Shown: positions 35,848-44,427, counted from the first letter of the stretch. The stretch: 64,000 bases of DNA from Mycobacterium deserti (GCF_025345615.1 NZ_JAODWD010000003.1:248001-312000), one strand, 5' to 3'. Numbers and translations: made by a program. The notes: generated by a model not told the origin, from the letters alone.

Positions 35848-35865
35848 GGAACAAAATTTAGGTTA
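35848..35865 (+). promoter_or_regulatory. Recurrent operator motif upstream of LLM operon
   Basis: GGAACAAAATTTAGGTTA, 41 bp before the LLM start, agrees at most positions with GGAACAGATATTTGGTCA (41723) and TGAACAAATATTAGGTCA (44410). It lies 11 bp after the palindrome at 35821-35836, so two regulators may act here. Confidence 0.5.
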
Positions 35866-35906
35866 GAGTCCGTCGTCGTGACCACTTCGACTGCGCGTCG
35901 GCGCTG

Positions 35907-36875
35907 ATGTTCACGTTGCGCTTCGACATGCGCGCACCGCACTTCGGTGCTCCACCGACCGATCTCTACGCGGCGACGCTCGACATGTGCGAGTGGGCGG
36001 AAACGCGCGGCGCCGTCGTCGCGGTGCTCTCCGAGCATCATGCGACCGACGATGCGCATCTTCCGGCGCCGCAGATTCTCGCCTCTGCGATCGCCGCGCG
36101 GACCACGCACCTGGCCATTCTGTTGGCGGCGGTGCCGATCACGTTGTGGGATCCGGTGCGTCTTGCCGAGGAGATCAGTGTCCTCGACATCATCAGTAAG
36201 GGGCGGGTCTCCTACGCCTTCGGAATCGGCCACCGCGCTGAGGAATACGACCACTTCGGTGTCGCCTTGAGCAAGCGGGGCGAACGTGCGGACGAGGCGC
36301 TGGCGCTGCTGCGGCGTCTTCTGCGGGGTCGGCCGGTGGAATGCAGCGGGCGTCGTATCCATGTGACCCCCGAGCCCGCGACGGCTGGCGGTCCGCCGAT
36401 GTTCGTCGCGGGAGGTACCAAAGCGGCGGCCCGGAGGGCCGCAAAGTACGGGCTTGGGTTCATCTCGCAGACCGAATCGCCGGGACTGAAAGAGTTCTAC
36501 GAGTCCGAGTGCCGAGCCAACGGTCACGAACCGGGCGTGACGCAATTTCCGGCGGCGGGTGTGCCGACGGCGGTCTTCGTCGCCGACAACATCGACGCGG
36601 CATGGGACGAGCTCGGCCCTTACCTGCTTCACGATGCCGTCACTGCCGCGTCGTACCGGCACGGTGAGGACTCGGTGGCCAGCATCTCCCGGGCCGACAG
36701 CGTGGGCGCGATGCGCCAATCTCAAGGTCCCTACCGGATTCTCACGATTCCGGAGGCCGCCGCCTACATCCGCGCCGGGCGACCGTTGCCGCTCCTTCCG
36801 CTGTGCGGCGGCATCCCGCCGGATCTGGCGTGGCCCTACCTCGAACGAGCCGTCATGGCGACGGAGCGGGCATGA
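35907..36875 (+). CDS. LLM-class flavin-dependent oxidoreductase
   Basis: Luciferase-like TIM-barrel monooxygenase or reductase using FMN or F420, 322 residues, ATG start. Seen: MFTLRFDMRAPHFGAPPTDLYAATLDMCEWAETRG, the SEHHATDD loop typical of the family, LAEEISVLDIISKGRVSYAFGIGHRAEEYDHFGV, and FVAGGTKAAARRAAKYGLGF in the C-terminal half. It is first of a three-gene unit with a DapB-like enzyme (start codons at its stop) and a P450. Whether it uses F420H2 or FMNH2 cannot be decided by eye. The substrate is unknown. Confidence 0.9.
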   Translation: MFTLRFDMRAPHFGAPPTDLYAATLDMCEWAETRGAVVAVLSEHHATDDAHLPAPQILASAIAARTTHLAILLAAVPITLWDPVRLAEEISVLDIISKGRVSYAFGIGHRAEEYDHFGVALSKRGERADEALALLRRLLRGRPVECSGRRIHVTPEPATAGGPPMFVAGGTKAAARRAAKYGLGFISQTESPGLKEFYESECRANGHEPGVTQFPAAGVPTAVFVADNIDAAWDELGPYLLHDAVTAASYRHGEDSVASISRADSVGAMRQSQGPYRILTIPEAAAYIRAGRPLPLLPLCGGIPPDLAWPYLERAVMATERA

Positions 36876-36892
36876 ACCGACAGGAGGATCAC

Positions 36893-37990
36893 GTGACAAC
36901 TCCGATGCGGATTGTGGTCTGGGCGACCGGGGGAGTCGGATCCATCGCCATCGACGCGGTTCGGCGCAGACCGGACCTTGAACTGGTCGGAGTGTGGGTG
37001 CACTCCAAGGACAAGATCGGCAAGGACGCGGGCGAGCTGGCGGGCGGCGACCCGCTCGGCGTGCGTGCCACCGACGACGCCGGCGCGCTGATCGCGCTGC
37101 GGCCCGATTGCGTCGTGTACTCCGCGAGCGGACCTGATCGGGATGCCGGCGCGGTGCCTGATTACCTGCGATTGCTGACGGCAGGCATCAATGTCGTATC
37201 GACGTCGTCGACGAGTCTGGTCTATCCGCCTGCGTACTACTCGCCCGAATGGCGTGATCAGATGGCGGCCGCGGCCCGTGCGGGGAACGCGTCCTTCTAC
37301 GCGTCCGGCATCTTCCCCGGCTTCGGCTCTGACCAGCTCGCTTTATTGCTGTCGACGCAGTCGAAGACAATCCGATGCCTCAAAGTCACCGAGGTCGCGC
37401 TCAACGACCACTATCCGGTGGCCGACGTCATGATGAACGGCATGGGCTTCGGGCGCCTGCTCGACTTCGAACCCTTGTTGAAGACACCGGGTTTCATCGA
37501 GATGGCCTGGCGGGCACCGATTCATCTCATCGCGACGGGCCTCGGAGTGGAGGTCGAGGAGGTCCGTGGCACGCTCGACCGGCGCGTCACGGATCGAGAC
37601 ATCGAGGTGGCCTTCGGCACGGTGAAAGCGGGCACATGCGGTGCGGTGTCCACTAGGGCCGCCGGGCTGGTCAACGGCAGGGAAGCCATTGTCGTTGAGC
37701 ACATCATCCGGATGGCCCGCGACGTAGCGCCGGATTGGTTGACATCCGAATTCGACGCCAGCTACCGCGTCGACATCGACGGTGAGCCCGACATCCACTG
37801 CGCCATGAACGTAGGCGCTTCCGAAGGGCATGGTGCCGGCCACGCCGCCATGGCCGCCACCGCGATGCGGGTAGTCAACGCCATTCCCTACGTGGTCGAC
37901 GCGCCCGCTGGCCTGTTGAGCTCACTCGATATGCCGAACACACTGCCACGCTACGTATTCGATGACCGGACTGAGGGAGACGACGAATGA
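36893..37990 (+). CDS. DapB-fold NAD(P)H-dependent oxidoreductase
   Basis: 365 residues from the GTG at 36893, with AGGAGG at 36882-36887, 5 nt upstream. The ATG at 36872 (overlapping the LLM stop as ATGA) is an alternative. It resembles dihydrodipicolinate reductase-like/amine dehydrogenase-family proteins. The Rossmann start is MRIVVWATGGVGSIAIDAVRR, then VGVWVHSKDKIGKDAG and VVYSASGPDRDAG. The C-terminal half is the substrate domain, with ATAMRVVNAIPYVVDAPAG. Such genes recur in mycobacterial catabolic clusters, but the reaction is not established. A truncated inverted paralogue lies at 35515-35847. It overlaps the P450 by ATGA. Confidence 0.85.
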   Translation: MTTPMRIVVWATGGVGSIAIDAVRRRPDLELVGVWVHSKDKIGKDAGELAGGDPLGVRATDDAGALIALRPDCVVYSASGPDRDAGAVPDYLRLLTAGINVVSTSSTSLVYPPAYYSPEWRDQMAAAARAGNASFYASGIFPGFGSDQLALLLSTQSKTIRCLKVTEVALNDHYPVADVMMNGMGFGRLLDFEPLLKTPGFIEMAWRAPIHLIATGLGVEVEEVRGTLDRRVTDRDIEVAFGTVKAGTCGAVSTRAAGLVNGREAIVVEHIIRMARDVAPDWLTSEFDASYRVDIDGEPDIHCAMNVGASEGHGAGHAAMAATAMRVVNAIPYVVDAPAGLLSSLDMPNTLPRYVFDDRTEGDDE

Positions 37991-39183
37991 CCGGCGCCAA
38001 CTCGACCGATCTGTACTACGACCCCTTCGACTTCGAGATCGACAATGATCCGTATCCGATCTGGCGACGGATGCGCGACGAAGCTCCGCTCTATCACAAC
38101 GAAAAATACGATTTCTATGCGCTGAGCCGCTACGACGACGTCGCGCGCGAGCTCCACAACTGGGACACTTTCCGGTCGGGCCGTGGGACCACGATGGACG
38201 TCATCATGAGCGGGGTCGAGGTGCCGCCCGGTGTCATCCTGTTCGAAGATCCGCCGCTGCACGACATCCACCGGAAAGTGTTGTCAAAGGTGTTCACGCC
38301 GCGACGGATTGACGCCATCGAACCGTTGACCCGTCAGTTCTGCGTCCGCGCGCTCGATTCGCTGGCCGGTGCCTCACGATTCGACGTCATCAGCGACTTC
38401 GGAGCGCTGATTCCGATGCGGACGATCGGCTACCTGCTGGGCATACCGGAGCAGGGCCAACAGCAGATTCGGGACAACACGGATGCCGCGATCGGTCTCA
38501 AAGACGGCAGCTTTCAGTCCGTGTCGGCGGCAACGTTCGAGAACGCGTATGAACTCTTCGCGGAGTACATCGAGTGGCGGGCTGACCATCCGTCGGACGA
38601 CTTGATGACGCAACTGCTCAATGCTGAGGTCGAAGACGACGGAGAACTCCGACCGCTGACGCGCGTCGAGGTGCTGACCTACACCAGCATGATCGCCGGC
38701 GCGGGCAACGAAACGACCACCCGGCTGATCGGCTTCATCGCCCAACTTCTCGCCGAACATCCCGATCAGCGTCGCGAACTCGTCGACGACTTCTCGTTGA
38801 TCCCGGGGGCTGTCGAGGAAGTCCTGAGGTTTCAGGCGCCGTCGCCGGTACAGGCGCGCTACGTCGCTCGCACTACCGAATGTCACGGGCAGACGATCGC
38901 CGAAGGTTCAGTGATGTTGTTGCTCAATGGTTCGGCCAACCGCGACGAGCGCCGCTACCCGGACGGTGAGAGCTTCGACATCCATCGCAGCGGACCCCAC
39001 CTGTCGTTCGGCCAGGGGTTGCATTTCTGTCTCGGCTCGTCGCTGGCCCGCATGCAGGCAAGGGTCGCCCTCGAGGAGATGCTCCAACGGTGGCCGGAGT
39101 GGGAGGTCGATTACGAGAACGCCGCCATGGCGCACACCTCGAGTGTGCGCGGGTGGGGCGCGCTGCCGATCGTGGTGCGCTGA
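37987..39183 (+). CDS. Cytochrome P450
   Basis: 398 residues, ATGA overlap with the preceding oxidoreductase gene. Seen: FEDPPLHDIHRKVLSKVFTP (C helix), I-helix AGAGNETTTRLIG with the acid-alcohol pair E-T, ExxR in EEVLRFQAP, the haem loop SFGQGLHFCLGSSLAR with Cys348, and the C-terminal SSVRGWGALPIVV. It resembles P450s found in terpene and sterol-type clusters of actinobacteria, but no substrate can be assigned. It converges on the double-TetR gene with an 18-bp gap. Ferredoxin and reductase are not nearby. Confidence 0.95.
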   Translation: MTGANSTDLYYDPFDFEIDNDPYPIWRRMRDEAPLYHNEKYDFYALSRYDDVARELHNWDTFRSGRGTTMDVIMSGVEVPPGVILFEDPPLHDIHRKVLSKVFTPRRIDAIEPLTRQFCVRALDSLAGASRFDVISDFGALIPMRTIGYLLGIPEQGQQQIRDNTDAAIGLKDGSFQSVSAATFENAYELFAEYIEWRADHPSDDLMTQLLNAEVEDDGELRPLTRVEVLTYTSMIAGAGNETTTRLIGFIAQLLAEHPDQRRELVDDFSLIPGAVEEVLRFQAPSPVQARYVARTTECHGQTIAEGSVMLLLNGSANRDERRYPDGESFDIHRSGPHLSFGQGLHFCLGSSLARMQARVALEEMLQRWPEWEVDYENAAMAHTSSVRGWGALPIVVR

Positions 39184-39202
39184 GCGCTGGGTGATTTCGA
39201 CG

Positions 39203-40546
39203 TCACGGCGCGCGGACGCTGATGCCGCGCAAGGTGGTGTCACGGGCAAGTATCAGAGCGTTGCGGGTGCCGATCTGCTGCAGGATGTTCTCGGGGATCC
39301 ACTGCTCACCGATGATGCAGCGGGCCAGCATGTCGGCGGCAGGACTGTCGTTCCGAATTTCGCCGGCGCGGATACCCTCGGACAGAAGGGATTTCATCTG
39401 CCGGATCCGCGTTGTGAACGACCATGCGGGGTTCGAGGTATCCGGGGGCGTGTGACGCAGCCAGGCCAGCTGAATCCGGAACTCGTCCGGGAACTGGTCG
39501 AGCGCGTTGATGTTCAGCCAGCTCAACGCGTCGAGCTTCTCGATCGTGGTGGCATCCGCACGCACAATGTCCGTCCACGCGCCGCCGACCTTGTGGCCGA
39601 ATTCCAACATGATCGACATCAACAATTCGTCTTTGGAGCCGATGACGCGGTACACCGTGCCGGTGCCCAGTCCGGCGGCCGACGCGATATCCCGGATGGT
39701 CGTCATCTCGTAGCCGCGGCGGCCGAACTCGGCGCGGGCGACTGCTCGCACGTGCGCCGCTTTGAGGTCGCTGTCGTCCTCGGTGTCGACCCAGCTCTGG
39801 ATCACGTTCTCAGCGGCCGCGAAAGCGTTCGACTTGTCCAGGTCTGTATCCGAAGGGACGTCGATCGCGAGGCCGTCGAGGGCGATGTGGCTTTTCAACG
39901 TGGCCAGTTCGTCTGCCGAAGCCTTGTGCCGGATCACGTCGAGGCCGACGTGCAACATGCTCTGGCATACCCGGTCGGCCAGTGTGGGCAGGTCCAGATC
40001 GGGTCGGATGTAGCCGCTCCAGCGGCCGGCCCGAAGCGCCTGCAGCATCGCCGTCTGGATGGTCGACGGCGGGCGCTGGGTCAGTTCGATCAGCTCGGGG
40101 TCTGAGCTCGGTCCCTCGTAGAACGACATCTGCAGCGCGGCCCGGTGCTCCACCGCACAGCGAGCGATCTCGCACCCGAGGTCGGTGATCTGCTCGGCGA
40201 CGGGTCGGGGGTCCGGCTCGTCGAGACGCTTGAGCGCCAAGTCGCCGACGCGGTCCAGGTCAGCGTGGTAGCGCCTGATCAGCTCGACGAGAATCGCTTC
40301 CTTGGAGTCGAAGTGGTGATAGAGGCTGCCTGCGAGGATGCCCGCCGCGTCGGCGATCTGTTGCAGCGACGTCCGCAGACCACTGGTCGCGATGACCGAG
40401 TTCGCGGTCTTGAGGATCTCAGTGCGACGCGTCGCGTCGGCAGCCGGTCGGTCGGTAACCGCGGTGAGCTTGGCAGCACGCTGCCCCTTCATGGCGCCGG
40501 GCCGCGCGCTTCTCGAACTGCGCCTCACGGCGTCGGCATCGGCCAT
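39203..40546 (-). CDS. Double-TetR transcriptional regulator, Mce3R architecture
   Basis: 447 residues containing two complete TetR DNA-binding domains. The first lies at about 41-88 (helix-turn-helix TSLQQIADAAGILAGSLYHHF) and the second at about 262-310 (TTIRDIASAAGLGTGTVYRVI), each followed by its own ligand-type helical domain. Most TetR proteins are about 200 residues and dimerise. A tandem fusion is the hallmark of Mce3R of M. tuberculosis (Rv1963c), which represses mce3 and lipid genes and is reported to bind a non-palindromic site. Its location next to mce, P450 and oxidoreductase units fits a cluster repressor. The start at ATG 40546 has a distant AGGAGAGG; an ATG at 40492 is possible. 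Confidence 0.92.
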   Translation of the reverse strand: MADADAVRRSSRSARPGAMKGQRAAKLTAVTDRPAADATRRTEILKTANSVIATSGLRTSLQQIADAAGILAGSLYHHFDSKEAILVELIRRYHADLDRVGDLALKRLDEPDPRPVAEQITDLGCEIARCAVEHRAALQMSFYEGPSSDPELIELTQRPPSTIQTAMLQALRAGRWSGYIRPDLDLPTLADRVCQSMLHVGLDVIRHKASADELATLKSHIALDGLAIDVPSDTDLDKSNAFAAAENVIQSWVDTEDDSDLKAAHVRAVARAEFGRRGYEMTTIRDIASAAGLGTGTVYRVIGSKDELLMSIMLEFGHKVGGAWTDIVRADATTIEKLDALSWLNINALDQFPDEFRIQLAWLRHTPPDTSNPAWSFTTRIRQMKSLLSEGIRAGEIRNDSPAADMLARCIIGEQWIPENILQQIGTRNALILARDTTLRGISVRAP

Positions 40547-40648
40547 CGCTGATTGCGTACCTCTCCTGGCGTCCTCGGCTTCGACAACTGCAGGCGATCC
40601 TACCGACCGGCGCTCCTCCTGGGGGAACGCCGCGAACCACGCCCGCTC

Positions 40649-41620
40649 TCATCGGGGCGTCGGGAAGGCGACTTCTGCGTTGTCCGGCATTGCGCTGATG
40701 CCTAGACGGTCGCAGACCTCGAGGACTTCGTCGACGATCGACTCTGGCACGATGAACATGTCGGTCGCCGAGATGTCGTCGAAATGCTCAGCGATGGTTT
40801 CGGCGGTCGGTTGCGTCGCGGCGTCGGCCAACCAGCCCGCACCGAGGCCGACGAACACCCGGGCATAGCGGCCCGCGCACGCCGAGTAGTTGCAATGGGT
40901 GACCGGGCAGGCACGGCTTGCGAGGAACGTGACGAGCGGTACCACCAGCTCGGCCCGGATGGCGCGCATGAAGCCTGATTTCTCGAGGAAGTTTTGGTCG
41001 CCGACCGTCTCGGTAACCATTCGCGAGAAGCCCGTGGGCAGAACGGTATTCGACAGTATCCCGTGCGCGGCGCCCTCGATCGCGATGACGTTGGACAGCC
41101 CGACCAGGCCCGTCTTGGCGGCCGCGTAGTGCGCCTCCATCGGCTGGCCGAAGTTGCCCGCCGAGGATGAGATGAATACGAAGCGGCCGTAGCCGCCCTG
41201 TTGCGCCATCACCCGATAAGCGGGCTGGCTCAGGTAGAAGCCACCATCGAGGTGCACCTGCAGCATGCGGCGCCAGTCGTCGGCAGAGAGCGCCTGGAAC
41301 GGAATGGCGTTGAAGATGCCGGCGTTGCTGACGACGGCGTCCAGCCGTCCGAAGCTATCCACCGCGGCGTCGACGATGGCCTGGCCACCCTCGGGACTGG
41401 CCACCGAGTGATGCGACGCGAGCGCCCGTCCCCCCGCTCGAGTGATCTCGTCGACGACCTGATCCGCGACGGTGGCGTCCGCGCCTTCGCCGCGCATGGT
41501 GCCGCCGAGATCGTTCACCACCACGGCCGCGCCCCGGCGAGCGAGGTCGAGGGCATACAGCCGACCCAAGCCGCGACCCGCCCCCGTCACGATCGCGACT
41601 TGACCTTCGAAGTCGATCAC
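40649..41620 (-). CDS. SDR, multifunctional-enzyme-2-like hydroxyacyl dehydrogenase
   Basis: 323 residues from the GTG at 41620, with AAGGGG 8 nt upstream. Translation further upstream is not conserved-looking. The N-terminal Rossmann domain VAIVTGAGRGLGRLYALDLARRGAAVVVNDLGG is close to the (3R)-hydroxyacyl-CoA dehydrogenase domain of peroxisomal MFE-2/17beta-HSD4. The catalytic Ser is in ISSSAGNFGQ and the Tyr/Lys pair in HYAAAKTGL. The extra C-terminal 80 or so residues include CPVTHCNYSACAGRYARVFVG, a cysteine-rich segment frequent in this subgroup. A role in beta-oxidation-like chemistry is inferred. It is divergent from the VWA gene and 102 bp upstream of the double-TetR gene. Confidence 0.87.
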   Translation of the reverse strand: MIDFEGQVAIVTGAGRGLGRLYALDLARRGAAVVVNDLGGTMRGEGADATVADQVVDEITRAGGRALASHHSVASPEGGQAIVDAAVDSFGRLDAVVSNAGIFNAIPFQALSADDWRRMLQVHLDGGFYLSQPAYRVMAQQGGYGRFVFISSSAGNFGQPMEAHYAAAKTGLVGLSNVIAIEGAAHGILSNTVLPTGFSRMVTETVGDQNFLEKSGFMRAIRAELVVPLVTFLASRACPVTHCNYSACAGRYARVFVGLGAGWLADAATQPTAETIAEHFDDISATDMFIVPESIVDEVLEVCDRLGISAMPDNAEVAFPTPR

Positions 41621-41693
41621 GATGCACCCCTTGCGAAGTCGACGCCAGTGCCGGCGGCCGGGCAATCACTTCTATCGCCGGAGACCACTTCGA

Positions 41694-41740
41694 TTGACTC
41701 CGGTACGACCGGACTCTACGGTGGAACAGATATTTGGTCA
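41694..41740 (+). promoter_or_regulatory. Promoter with downstream operator motif (VWA gene)
   Basis: TTGACT (41694-41699), exactly 17 bp, TACGGT (41717-41722), followed without a gap by GGAACAGATATTTGGTCA (41723-41740). The start codon is 20 bp further on. The same three-part layout occurs before the cytosolic binding-protein/AveC operon. A repressor bound here would cover the transcription start. Confidence 0.65.
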
Positions 41741-41760
41741 ACGAATTCGCGGAGGTGGCC

Positions 41761-43434
41761 GTGTCAAACGAGCGCCTGCAGTCGCTCGGCCTGTTGGCCT
41801 CCGCCATCGCCGGTCGGCCCCTTGCGGTGGCGGCGCTCGATCCAGGCCAGCCGTCGTGGACCGATGGGCAGACGGTGTTCGTCGATCCCGCCGCGAGCCC
41901 GCGCCGGAATCTGGAATCGGTCGCGGTGCACGCGTCAATGATCGCGGCGGACAGCCTGACCCCGGAAGTCGTCGGCGCCCTGCTTCGGCATCCGCGGGTG
42001 GCCAGGCGTTATCTGGCCGTGGAGGGACACCGCGCTCTCGCCACCAACAGTGAGGTGTTGCCCGCGGCGTTGAGCTCGCTGACCGATCCTGACGTGGCCT
42101 GTCGCAGCCACTCTCCTGGATCGTCGTTGGCCATTGCGTCGAGCAGGGACACTCTGACCGATCCGCCGTTGGCATTCGGCGTCATTCGCGCCAAGAAGTT
42201 GATGGCCGCCGCCGACCGGGCTGCTGAACAGGTGGCTCACGCGGCGGGTCACATCCCGCGGCGCGATAGCGAGCAGGCACTCGAGGAACTCGATGACGGC
42301 GAGGTCGACGACGGCGACGATCCCGATCTGTTCACCAGCCCCGTCGGTGGCGGCGGGTTCATCGGCAAGTGGTTGAAGAAGATGTTGTCGTCGGCCCGCA
42401 AGTCGGGCGGCAGCGGCGGCGGACCGCCGGGTGCCGATTCGCCCACCCACCGTACGAACTCCGGTGATCGCGGGGCGTTCGCGGTGTCGTCGACGGCCAC
42501 AGCAGCGGTCGAGAACGTGGCCGACATCAGGGCGCACGGATTCACCTACCCGGAGTGGGACGCCGACAGCAAGAGCTACCGGGCCGACTGGTGCACCGTG
42601 CGCGAGGCCGACCCGCAGGTCAAGGCGTCCGCCGCCGATGCCATCGACGCTGCGATCGGTGTCCGGCGCCCGCTGGCCCGTCTGGGCATGGGTCTGCATC
42701 GCCGGCGCCGGCAATCTCAGGGTGACGACATCGACATCGATGCGGCAGTCGAGGCCCGGGTCGAAGTCAGGGCCGGGTCGGTGCCCGATGAGGCGGTCTA
42801 CCTCGACAGTCTGCGGCGCCGTCGCGACTTGTCGGTACTCCTTCTGCTCGATGTGTCCGGGTCGGCCGCGGAACCGGGAACGGTGGGACGCACGGTGCAC
42901 CAGCAGCAACGAGCGGTGATCGCCGACCTCACCGTCGCGCTGCACGACCTGGGTGATCGCGTCGCGCTGTATGCGTACAACTCGCAAGGGCGGAGCGCTG
43001 TGAACATGTTGCCGGTCAAGCGATTCGACGATCATCTCGATACGCGGGTGATGCGACGGTTGAACAGTCTCGAGCCTGGGGCGTACTCGCGCCTCGGCGC
43101 GGCCATTCGCCACGGATCGGCGGTCCTGGAACAGCGCGGTGGAACGTCGCGGCGCCTACTGGTCGTGGTGTCCGACGGCATGGCGTACGACCACGGCTAC
43201 GAGCGTGCCTACGGCGCCGCCGATGCCCGTCGCGCGCTGACCGAAGCGCGCCGCCGCGGAATCGGTTGCGTATGTCTGACCGTTGGGGCCGGAACCGACG
43301 TGGGCACACTGAAGAAGGTCTTCGGAAGCGCGGCACACGCCACCATCGCGCGACCTGACCAGGCGCCGAGCATCATCGGCCCGCTGTTCCGCTCAGCCAT
43401 CCGATCCGGGGAAGTGCGGCGGCGCGTCTCGTGA
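41761..43434 (+). CDS. VWA-domain protein, NorD/CbbO-like
   Basis: 557 residues; the GTG at 41761 is chosen for GGAGG 5 nt upstream. The N-terminal part is rich in Ala/Arg helices, with an acidic stretch (EELDDGEVDDGDDPD) and a glycine-rich linker (GGSGGGPPG). The C-terminal von Willebrand A domain has the metal-ion site DVSGS at 364-368 and later SRLGAAIRHG and VVSDGMAYDHGYE. Proteins of this type work with MoxR/NorQ/CbbQ AAA+ ATPases as activation chaperones that insert metal or remodel a target enzyme. The partner ATPase is the next gene. The target is unknown. Confidence 0.86.
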   Translation: MSNERLQSLGLLASAIAGRPLAVAALDPGQPSWTDGQTVFVDPAASPRRNLESVAVHASMIAADSLTPEVVGALLRHPRVARRYLAVEGHRALATNSEVLPAALSSLTDPDVACRSHSPGSSLAIASSRDTLTDPPLAFGVIRAKKLMAAADRAAEQVAHAAGHIPRRDSEQALEELDDGEVDDGDDPDLFTSPVGGGGFIGKWLKKMLSSARKSGGSGGGPPGADSPTHRTNSGDRGAFAVSSTATAAVENVADIRAHGFTYPEWDADSKSYRADWCTVREADPQVKASAADAIDAAIGVRRPLARLGMGLHRRRRQSQGDDIDIDAAVEARVEVRAGSVPDEAVYLDSLRRRRDLSVLLLLDVSGSAAEPGTVGRTVHQQQRAVIADLTVALHDLGDRVALYAYNSQGRSAVNMLPVKRFDDHLDTRVMRRLNSLEPGAYSRLGAAIRHGSAVLEQRGGTSRRLLVVVSDGMAYDHGYERAYGAADARRALTEARRRGIGCVCLTVGAGTDVGTLKKVFGSAAHATIARPDQAPSIIGPLFRSAIRSGEVRRRVS

Positions 43435-43467
43435 CATGGCCGGTGCGTCAGCGACGAGAGCCGACAC

Positions 43468-43497
43468 TTGAAAACAAACATCTGTTCCGGCTAGGCT
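43468..43497 (+). promoter_or_regulatory. Promoter with embedded operator motif (AAA+ gene)
   Basis: TTGAAA (43468-43473), 18 bp, TAGGCT (43492-43497). The minus-strand reading of 43472-43489 is GGAACAGATGTTTGTTTT, a copy of the cluster motif containing the short palindrome AACA-GA-TGTT. The start codon is 40 bp downstream. The arrangement mirrors the proposed mce promoter. Confidence 0.5.
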
Positions 43498-43537
43498 CTG
43501 CAATCACCCGCAACGACGCGGAGACGAAAGGGGCGCC

Positions 43538-44383
43538 ATGGGCACCGAGCCCGGGCTTGCGTACCAGAATGACGTGATGCCACAGGCCGATCCCGCACGC
43601 CCGTACTACCGGCAGGTGGGCAACGAGGAGGCCGTGTTCAAGGCCGCATACCGGCAAGGTTTGTCGCTGGTCCTCAAGGGGCCGACCGGTTGCGGGAAGA
43701 CCCGCTTCGTCGAGGCGATGGCACACGACCTCGGCCGACCGCTGATCACGGTGGCTTGCCACGACGATCTCACCACTGCCGATCTGGTCGGTCGATACCT
43801 GCTCAAGGGCGACGAGACCGTATGGGTGGACGGGCCGCTGACCCGCGCGGTGCGGGAGGGGGCGATCTGTTACCTCGACGAGGTCGTCGAAGCGCGTCAG
43901 GACACCACGGTGGTGCTGCACCCGCTCGCCGACTATCGACGGCAACTGCCGATCGAGCGGCTGGGCATCACCCTTGACGCGGCGCCGGGCTTCGGCCTCG
44001 TGGTGTCGTACAACCCCGGTTACCAGAGCGTGCTGAAAGACCTCAAGGACTCGACGCGGCAACGGATGGTCGCCATCGAATTCACTTTCCCGACAGCCGA
44101 GATCGAGGAAGGCATTGTCGCTCACGAGTCGGGGGTGGACCACGCAACGGCCGTCGAGCTCGTCAAGTTCGGTCAGGCGATCCGGCGCCTGGAGACCGGG
44201 GGGTTGCGTGAGGTCGCATCGACGCGGGTGCTCATCGCGGCGGGACGACTCATCGCCGAGGGTCTGGCCGTGCGCGATGCCGCCAGAGCCGCGATCGCCG
44301 GGCCGCTCACCGACGACGCGTCAGTGGGGCGGGGTCTGAACGAGATGATCGACGTCTACTTGGGCGTGTCCGACTTCGATTGA
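43538..44383 (+). CDS. AAA+ ATPase, CbbQ/NirQ/NorQ (MoxR) family
   Basis: 281 residues, ATG start after GAAAGGGG. Walker A is GPTGCGKT at 48-55 and Walker B ICYLDEV at 110-116, followed by EARQDTTVVLHPLADYRRQLPIE. Then come the sensor-type FGLVVSYNPGYQSVLKDLKDSTRQRMV and a C-terminal NorQ-type domain. In known systems such ATPases pair with a VWA protein to activate Rubisco, nitric-oxide reductase or gas vesicle/metal enzymes. Here the pair is embedded in an oxidative catabolic cluster, so a metal-dependent oxygenase such as a membrane protein of the cluster could be the client (inference). Its terminal TGA overlaps the -35 of the next operon. Confidence 0.9.
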   Translation: MGTEPGLAYQNDVMPQADPARPYYRQVGNEEAVFKAAYRQGLSLVLKGPTGCGKTRFVEAMAHDLGRPLITVACHDDLTTADLVGRYLLKGDETVWVDGPLTRAVREGAICYLDEVVEARQDTTVVLHPLADYRRQLPIERLGITLDAAPGFGLVVSYNPGYQSVLKDLKDSTRQRMVAIEFTFPTAEIEEGIVAHESGVDHATAVELVKFGQAIRRLETGGLREVASTRVLIAAGRLIAEGLAVRDAARAAIAGPLTDDASVGRGLNEMIDVYLGVSDFD

Positions 44384-44427
44384 CCGTGCGGAGTGGTCCC
44401 GCTATGGTCTGAACAAATATTAGGTCA
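44380..44427 (+). promoter_or_regulatory. Promoter with downstream operator motif (AveC operon)
   Basis: TTGACC (44380-44385), exactly 17 bp, TATGGT (44403-44408), one base, then TGAACAAATATTAGGTCA (44410-44427), 16 bp before the ATG at 44444. Including the preceding CGA, the layout is the same as at 41691-41740. The -35 overlaps the stop codon of the AAA+ gene. Confidence 0.65.
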
